Shown piece after piece: positions 20,440-23,898 of a stretch of 23,898 nucleotides of DNA (its first letter is position 1; each line of letters opens with the position of its first letter). The translations under genes and the position numbers were made by a program. The notes below the pieces were generated by a model. That model saw nothing but the letters and a program-made list of their open reading frames with translations, was not told where the DNA came from and ran no database searches. Origin of the DNA: a virus; the IMG/VR virus record IMGVR_UViG_3300030329_002226, positions 41,771-65,668 of that record, one strand, 5' to 3'.

Positions 20440-21230
20440 TGTATTATATATATCATATACCTGGTAAAAAAATTGGAGTTACACGTAATTTAGAAATGAG
20501 AGTAACTTTAATGCAAGGATATAAAAAAGGAGAGTATGAAGTTCTAGAACAAAATGAAGATATAAATTATATATCTAATAGAGAATTAGAATTACAAAAT
20601 ACTTATGGATATAAAATAGATAATCAATCATATAAAGAATTAATAAATAATAATAAAAAGAAAATGAAAGTAAACGCAACTGAACAAACTACAACATTTC
20701 CTTGTCCACTTAATAAATTAAAAGGACGATTAATGGATAATATAGGTATGACATGGAAAACTGACCATGGAGTATTTGTGTTAGATAAACATATGATTAC
20801 ATGGATAATGGATAATGCTAGAATATCTATGTATAATAATGATAGAAGTTATGTATATAATAAAGCATTAGCTGAATGGTTTAATGAACGAAATAGTTTA
20901 GAATCTTTAATTGATTATAGTGATGATATAGAAAGAATAGAAGTATTTAACAAAATAAGATATTGGGCTAAATCTAGAGGTTTATTTGATAAAGGAGATA
21001 CTAGAACTCAATATATTAAATTACAAGAAGAAGCAGGAGAATTAGCTAAAGCATTATTAAAAAATGATGAAGCAGAAATAATAGATGCTATTGGTGATAT
21101 GGTAGTAGTATTAACCAATCTAGCTCACATACAAGGCGTGAGTATAGAAAGGTGTATAGCATACGCTTATGATATAATCAATAAGCGTACAGGTAAAATG
21201 ATTAACGGAACATTTGTAAAAGATGAATAA
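20439..21230 (+). CDS. MazG-type NTP pyrophosphatase with GIY-YIG-like N-terminus, 263 aa
   Basis: Residues 1-60 (MYYIYHIPGKKIGVTRNLEM ... ELQNTYGYKID) look like a GIY-YIG-type small domain, with YYIYHIPG and KIGVTRN in the expected order. Residues 95-185 are a helical domain of unknown type. Residues 191-250 are MazG-like: QEEAGELAKALL carries the EExxE metal site and EIIDAIGDMVVVL the second acidic motif. The enzyme would hydrolyse (d)NTPs to NMP plus PPi. Next to a dCMP hydroxymethylase-like gene, a dCTP-removing role like T4 gp56 is plausible but unproven. An internal ATG near residue 76 could give a form lacking the N-terminal domain. It overlaps both neighbours. Confidence 0.75.
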   Translation: MYYIYHIPGKKIGVTRNLEMRVTLMQGYKKGEYEVLEQNEDINYISNRELELQNTYGYKIDNQSYKELINNNKKKMKVNATEQTTTFPCPLNKLKGRLMDNIGMTWKTDHGVFVLDKHMITWIMDNARISMYNNDRSYVYNKALAEWFNERNSLESLIDYSDDIERIEVFNKIRYWAKSRGLFDKGDTRTQYIKLQEEAGELAKALLKNDEAEIIDAIGDMVVVLTNLAHIQGVSIERCIAYAYDIINKRTGKMINGTFVKDE

Positions 21231-21498
21231 TTACACAGTAAAGACTGAAGATAGAATAGTACAAAAAGTTATCGAAAAGATAGATCAACGTAGTCTGGTT
21301 GGTCAAGCTAAGTACGGAGCAATGATGATGGAAGAAGTAGAAGGTAAAGATAAAAATTTAATGGACTTCTTAACTGATGTTCAAGAAGAAATAATGGATG
21401 CTTTATTATATATTCAAGCGGCAAAAGCTTGTTTAACTGATGAGATAGAAGAAGCAATGCTACGAAGAATAGAAGTACACGATGAAAAGGAAATATAA
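21223..21498 (+). CDS. Small all-alpha NTP-PPase-like protein, 91 aa
   Basis: QRSLVGQAKYGAMMMEEVEG, then NLMDFLTDVQEEIMDALLYI, follows the R-x-G-x-KYG ... EE-x-MDALLY pattern of phage proteins related to MazG/dUTPase-like all-alpha pyrophosphohydrolases (DUF5664-type dATP/dGTP pyrophosphohydrolase domain). The acidic pair EE plus D in the second helix are the likely metal ligands. It overlaps the MazG gene by 8 nt and the endonuclease gene by 17 nt, forming a nucleotide-pool cluster. Substrate preference cannot be read from the sequence. Confidence 0.65.
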   Translation: MNNYTVKTEDRIVQKVIEKIDQRSLVGQAKYGAMMMEEVEGKDKNLMDFLTDVQEEIMDALLYIQAAKACLTDEIEEAMLRRIEVHDEKEI

Positions 21499-21928
21499 AA
21501 GAAAAAAAGGCCCTGTTAACAGTAAGAAAATTACTGTTGACGGGATAACCTTTGCCTCAGGACTTGAGAAGTATATGTATCAAGCTTTGAAGAATGCGGG
21601 AATAGACGCGGTTTACGAAGGTAGAACATACACTGTATTTCCTGAATTTGAATTTCCAAATATATCTATAGAAAGATGTGCTAATGGTAAAGGAGAGTAT
21701 AAGAATAGAGGAGAAAAGAAAATACTACCAATTAAATATACTCCAGACTTTATAGGAGATGATTTTATAATTGAATGTAAGGGTAGAGCCAATGAAAGTT
21801 TTCCTTTACGTTGGAAAATGTTTAAAAAATATGTAAGTATTGAATTACCTCATGTAATTATATATAAACCACAAAATCAAAAAGAATGCGACGAAACAAT
21901 AAAGTACATCCAGCAGTTGCAAAAGTAA
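21482..21928 (+). CDS. DUF1064/T7 endonuclease I-like PD-(D/E)XK nuclease, 148 aa
   Basis: The basic N-terminus (MKRKYKRKKG) is followed by ITFASGLEKYMYQALKNAGI with Glu29, then YTPDFIGDDFIIECKGR with Asp89, Glu98 and Lys100, the classical E ... PD ... ExK core. The layout is that of DUF1064 phage nucleases and of T7 endonuclease I, which resolve branched DNA or degrade host DNA. Its length is close to both. It overlaps the genes on either side. A Holliday-junction or debranching role in replication is the best guess. Confidence 0.82.
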   Translation: MKRKYKRKKGPVNSKKITVDGITFASGLEKYMYQALKNAGIDAVYEGRTYTVFPEFEFPNISIERCANGKGEYKNRGEKKILPIKYTPDFIGDDFIIECKGRANESFPLRWKMFKKYVSIELPHVIIYKPQNQKECDETIKYIQQLQK

Positions 21929-22056
21929 TAGCTAGAAAAAAGTATGCCGAGCGTCAAATAGATAAATGGTGGAAATGGAGCTGGGAAAAAAGAAATAAAG
22001 TAAAATATAAAGAATTAGTAGAAAAACACGAACAATATAATATTAAATGTTATTAA
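21886..22056 (+). CDS. Small basic protein, 56 aa
   Basis: A 57-codon frame begins within the 3' end of the endonuclease gene (43-nt overlap, different frame). MRRNNKVHPAVAKVIARKKY is followed by a Trp-rich basic segment (DKWWKWSWEKRNKVKY). The aromatic-basic pattern suggests nucleic-acid or membrane-surface binding. No family is recognised. The low-frequency Trp run makes random occurrence less likely. Confidence 0.55.
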   Translation: MRRNNKVHPAVAKVIARKKYAERQIDKWWKWSWEKRNKVKYKELVEKHEQYNIKCY

Positions 22057-22060
22057 AATT

Positions 22061-22207
22061 ATGAAAGAAAAACCCACATATTCAATAGAAATAGGAATAT
22101 ATCCAGGATTATTATTTGGAATAAGAACATATGATGAACCAGAACAAATTTCATTTGTAGCTTATATTCCTTTTATTGATTTTTGTATAACTTTTTACAA
22201 AGAATAA
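22061..22207 (+). CDS. Small hydrophobic protein, 48 aa
   Basis: A 49-codon frame starts 4 nt after the previous stop and ends 1 nt before nrdB. The product (MKEKPTYSIEIGIYPGLLFG, then ISFVAYIPFIDFCITFY) is beta-like and hydrophobic. From memory, tiny proteins with an I-G-I-Y-PG-x-LFGIR-x-Y pattern occur in other marine phages, but no function is known to me. Its packing against nrdB supports co-expression. Confidence 0.6.
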   Translation: MKEKPTYSIEIGIYPGLLFGIRTYDEPEQISFVAYIPFIDFCITFYKE

Positions 22208-22208
22208 A

Positions 22209-23177
22209 ATGAGTTTATTTAAAGAAAGAATACCTTACAAACCGTTTGAATACCCTATATATTATACCGAAGGTTGGCTTAAACAAGCTCAAGCTTTTTG
22301 GTTACATACTGAAATACCAATGTCAGGCGATGTAAAGGATTGGAACGAAAAATTAACTTTATCTGAAAAAAACTTAGTAGGAAATATCTTATTAGGTTTT
22401 GCTCAAACTGAATGTGCAGTATCAGATTACTGGACTCAAAAAGTCGTCGCATGGTTTCCAAAACATGAGGTCCAGCAAATGGCCATGATGTTCGGCTCAC
22501 AAGAAACAATACATGCTGTGGCCTATAGTTATTTAAATGAAACACTTGGACTTGAAGATTTCGAAGCTTTCTTACACGAGCCAGCTACTGCTGATCGTTT
22601 TGACAATCTTGTTGCATATGATGGCAATGAACCAGTCGGCATCGGAAGATCGTTGGCTATTTTCTCTGCTTTCGCAGAAGGAGTTTCTTTATATTCCGCT
22701 TTTGCAGTGCTTTATTCTTTTCAGTTGCGTAATCTTCTCAAAGGAATAGGTCAACAAATGAAATGGAGTGTAAGAGATGAATCGTTACATAGTAGAATGG
22801 GTTGTCAATTATTTAGACATATGTGTGAAGAAATTCCTACATTATTAGATAATTGTAAAGAAGATGTATATTCAGCTGCAAAAATAATGATGGAATTAGA
22901 AGAAAAATATATAGATAAAATGTTTGAAATGGGTGATATTGAAAACCTTAAAGCATTTGATTTAAAACAATTTGTTAGAAAAAGAACAAATGAAAAATTA
23001 CAAGAACTTGGTTACTCAGATAAAAGAAGATTTTTCAACTATGACAAAGACGCAGCAGCGAATCTTGATTGGTTCTATCATCTTACTGGGGGTCACACTC
23101 ACACTGACTTTTTTGCGATTAGGCCAACTGACTATAGTAAAGCAAATGAAGGAGAGGATTTTGAAGATATATGGTAA
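22209..23177 (+). CDS. nrdB: Class I ribonucleotide reductase small subunit (beta), 322 aa
   Basis: The metal site can be read by spacing against E. coli NrdB: Glu68 (in FAQTECAVSDY), Glu99 and His102 with radical Tyr106 (QETIHAVAY), Glu157 (FAEGVSLY), and Glu191 and His194 (RDESLHSRMG). The spacings 31, 3, 4, 34 and 3 agree; only the gap before Glu157 is shorter. The first ligand is Glu rather than the usual Asp, while the Tyr is kept. The protein houses the dinuclear metal cofactor that generates the radical for NDP reduction by NrdA. The C-terminus ends EGEDFEDIW, a plausible NrdA-docking tail. The order nrdB-small ORF-nrdA reverses the common bacterial order. Confidence 0.95.
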   Translation: MSLFKERIPYKPFEYPIYYTEGWLKQAQAFWLHTEIPMSGDVKDWNEKLTLSEKNLVGNILLGFAQTECAVSDYWTQKVVAWFPKHEVQQMAMMFGSQETIHAVAYSYLNETLGLEDFEAFLHEPATADRFDNLVAYDGNEPVGIGRSLAIFSAFAEGVSLYSAFAVLYSFQLRNLLKGIGQQMKWSVRDESLHSRMGCQLFRHMCEEIPTLLDNCKEDVYSAAKIMMELEEKYIDKMFEMGDIENLKAFDLKQFVRKRTNEKLQELGYSDKRRFFNYDKDAAANLDWFYHLTGGHTHTDFFAIRPTDYSKANEGEDFEDIW

Positions 23178-23194
23178 AAATAAAATAAAATAAA

Positions 23195-23413
23195 ATGGCA
23201 CAAAATAAATTAAAGAAAAAAGTTGAAGCTTTAACTAGAGTAGTTCAAGCTTTAATTAAAGAGGTTCAAGTGAATGCTAGTTTATCACAAGGAACTATAA
23301 CTGCTTTTCAACTTTATGTTGGTGAGAAAAAATGGAATGAATTAATTGAGGAAATGAAAAAGATAGAAGAAGAAAAAAAAGATAAAAAATTAGAAATTCC
23401 TGAAGAAAAATAA
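23195..23413 (+). CDS. Small coiled-coil protein between nrdB and nrdA, 72 aa
   Basis: It begins MAQNKLKKKVEALTRVVQAL and is predicted all-helical, ending in a Lys/Glu-rich tail (EEMKKIEEEKKDKKLEIPEE). No Cys pair is present, so it is not a glutaredoxin or thioredoxin of the kind often found in phage nrd operons. It sits 17 nt after nrdB and 1 nt before nrdA. A role as an RNR accessory factor is only suggested by position. Confidence 0.65.
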   Translation: MAQNKLKKKVEALTRVVQALIKEVQVNASLSQGTITAFQLYVGEKKWNELIEEMKKIEEEKKDKKLEIPEEK

Positions 23414-23414
23414 T

Positions 23415-23898
23415 ATGTGGAAAAAAGAATGGAAAAAAGGAATAGATTATCCTGAGTGGGGAGACACTGAGGTATATAAAAAAACAATAGGAGGAGGTTA
23501 TTTATATAATGGAGAAACACCAAAAGATGCGTATAAAAGAGTTGCTAAAACAATTGCTAAAAGATTACAGAAGATCGAAATGGAAGAAACTTTTTTCACA
23601 TATATGTGGAAAGGTTGGCTATGTTTGGCCTCGCCTGTTCTTAGCAATACTGGTACTGATAGGGGTCTCCCTATTAGTTGCTTTGGTATTGATGTCGCTG
23701 ATTCTATTATTGACATAGGACAAAAGAACTTAGAGATGATGCTACTCGCTAAGCATGGCGGTGGAGTTGGTATCGGTATAAATCAAATAAGACCCGCTGG
23801 CTCAGAAATAAAAATGAATGGAACAAGCGACGGAGTTGTACCGTTTTGTAAAATCTATGATTCTACGATACTCGCCACGAACCAAGGAGCGGTTAGAA
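23415..23898 (+). CDS. nrdA: Class I ribonucleotide reductase large subunit (alpha), 5' part
   Basis: The first 161 codons are present; the gene continues past the window. Family motifs are GYLYNGETPKDAYKRVA, LASPVLSNTGTDRGLPISCF (with the first active-site Cys in the ISCFG segment) and LLAKHGGGVGIGINQIRP, matching the catalytic ten-stranded barrel start of NrdA. The protein starts almost directly with the catalytic domain: the N-terminal ATP-cone of about 90 residues that mediates dATP feedback in E. coli NrdA is absent, as in several phage enzymes. It works with nrdB 18 nt plus one small gene upstream. Confidence 0.93.
   Translation, partial: MWKKEWKKGIDYPEWGDTEVYKKTIGGGYLYNGETPKDAYKRVAKTIAKRLQKIEMEETFFTYMWKGWLCLASPVLSNTGTDRGLPISCFGIDVADSIIDIGQKNLEMMLLAKHGGGVGIGINQIRPAGSEIKMNGTSDGVVPFCKIYDSTILATNQGAVR

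Noticed and set aside
23498-23718. Frames on both strands over the start of nrdA, one with a hydrophobic segment
   Set aside because: The NrdA frame from 23415 carries conserved family motifs throughout; the hydrophobic alternative is a frame-shifted shadow.

Overview
The window is part of the genome of an AT-rich, double-stranded DNA bacteriophage. The evidence is structural (tail-fibre-type) genes on one strand, a compact early, replication and nucleotide-metabolism block on the other, many tiny overlapping ORFs, a phage sigma factor, a T7 gp4-like primase-helicase and class I ribonucleotide reductase genes. The fibre repeats and the replication gene set are like those of uncultured marine phages. 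Start codons almost never have a Shine-Dalgarno sequence; they lie in A/T-rich contexts, often as ACTATG. That fits a Bacteroidota host, but host assignment is only an inference.

Layout. (1) Positions 1-8206, minus strand: a structural module of seven CDSs. These are a very long repeat-rich fibre protein that runs off the window, a 766-aa fibre protein, two smaller proteins with a shared N-terminal module, and three small basic proteins. (2) Positions 8207-8647: a divergent intergenic hub with overlapping palindromes and tandem plus-strand promoters. (3) Positions 8518-12.6 kb, plus strand: an early region of very small unknown genes, punctuated by seven copies of a promoter-like element (CACGGACTTA, then GATAAT exactly 25 nt from motif start to box start) and by three hairpin terminators, two of them with UUCG loops. 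Two promoters place the predicted +1 on the A of the ATG, which predicts leaderless mRNAs. (4) Positions 11281-11637 and 12562-12860: two GC-richer, strongly base-paired RNA loci. The first ends in a tRNA-like acceptor/T-arm. The second contains an armless tRNA-like element between hairpins that can form a 12-bp kissing interaction, followed by a normal tRNA-Met(CAT). (5) Positions 12.9-14.8 kb: more small accessory genes. (6) Positions 14.8-16.2 kb: an HTH protein overlapping a sigma70-family factor. (7) Positions 16.3-19.6 kb: a recombination/replication operon (ERF annealing protein, PD-(D/E)XK exonuclease, SSB-like protein, primase-helicase). (8) Positions 19.6-23.9 kb: nucleotide metabolism. 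It has a thymidylate-synthase-family enzyme with the Asp typical of dCMP hydroxymethylase, a MazG-type protein with a GIY-YIG-like N-terminus, a second all-alpha NTP-PPase-like protein, a DUF1064-like endonuclease, nrdB, and the 5' part of nrdA.

How it fits together: the early promoters would express host-takeover genes and the RNAs. The sigma factor could then reprogramme host RNA polymerase. The recombination and replication proteins copy the genome, while RNR, the hydroxymethylase-like enzyme and the NTP pyrophosphatases supply or cleanse dNTP pools, possibly for a cytosine-modified genome. The minus-strand virion genes are presumably expressed late. No DNA polymerase, terminase or capsid gene lies in this window.
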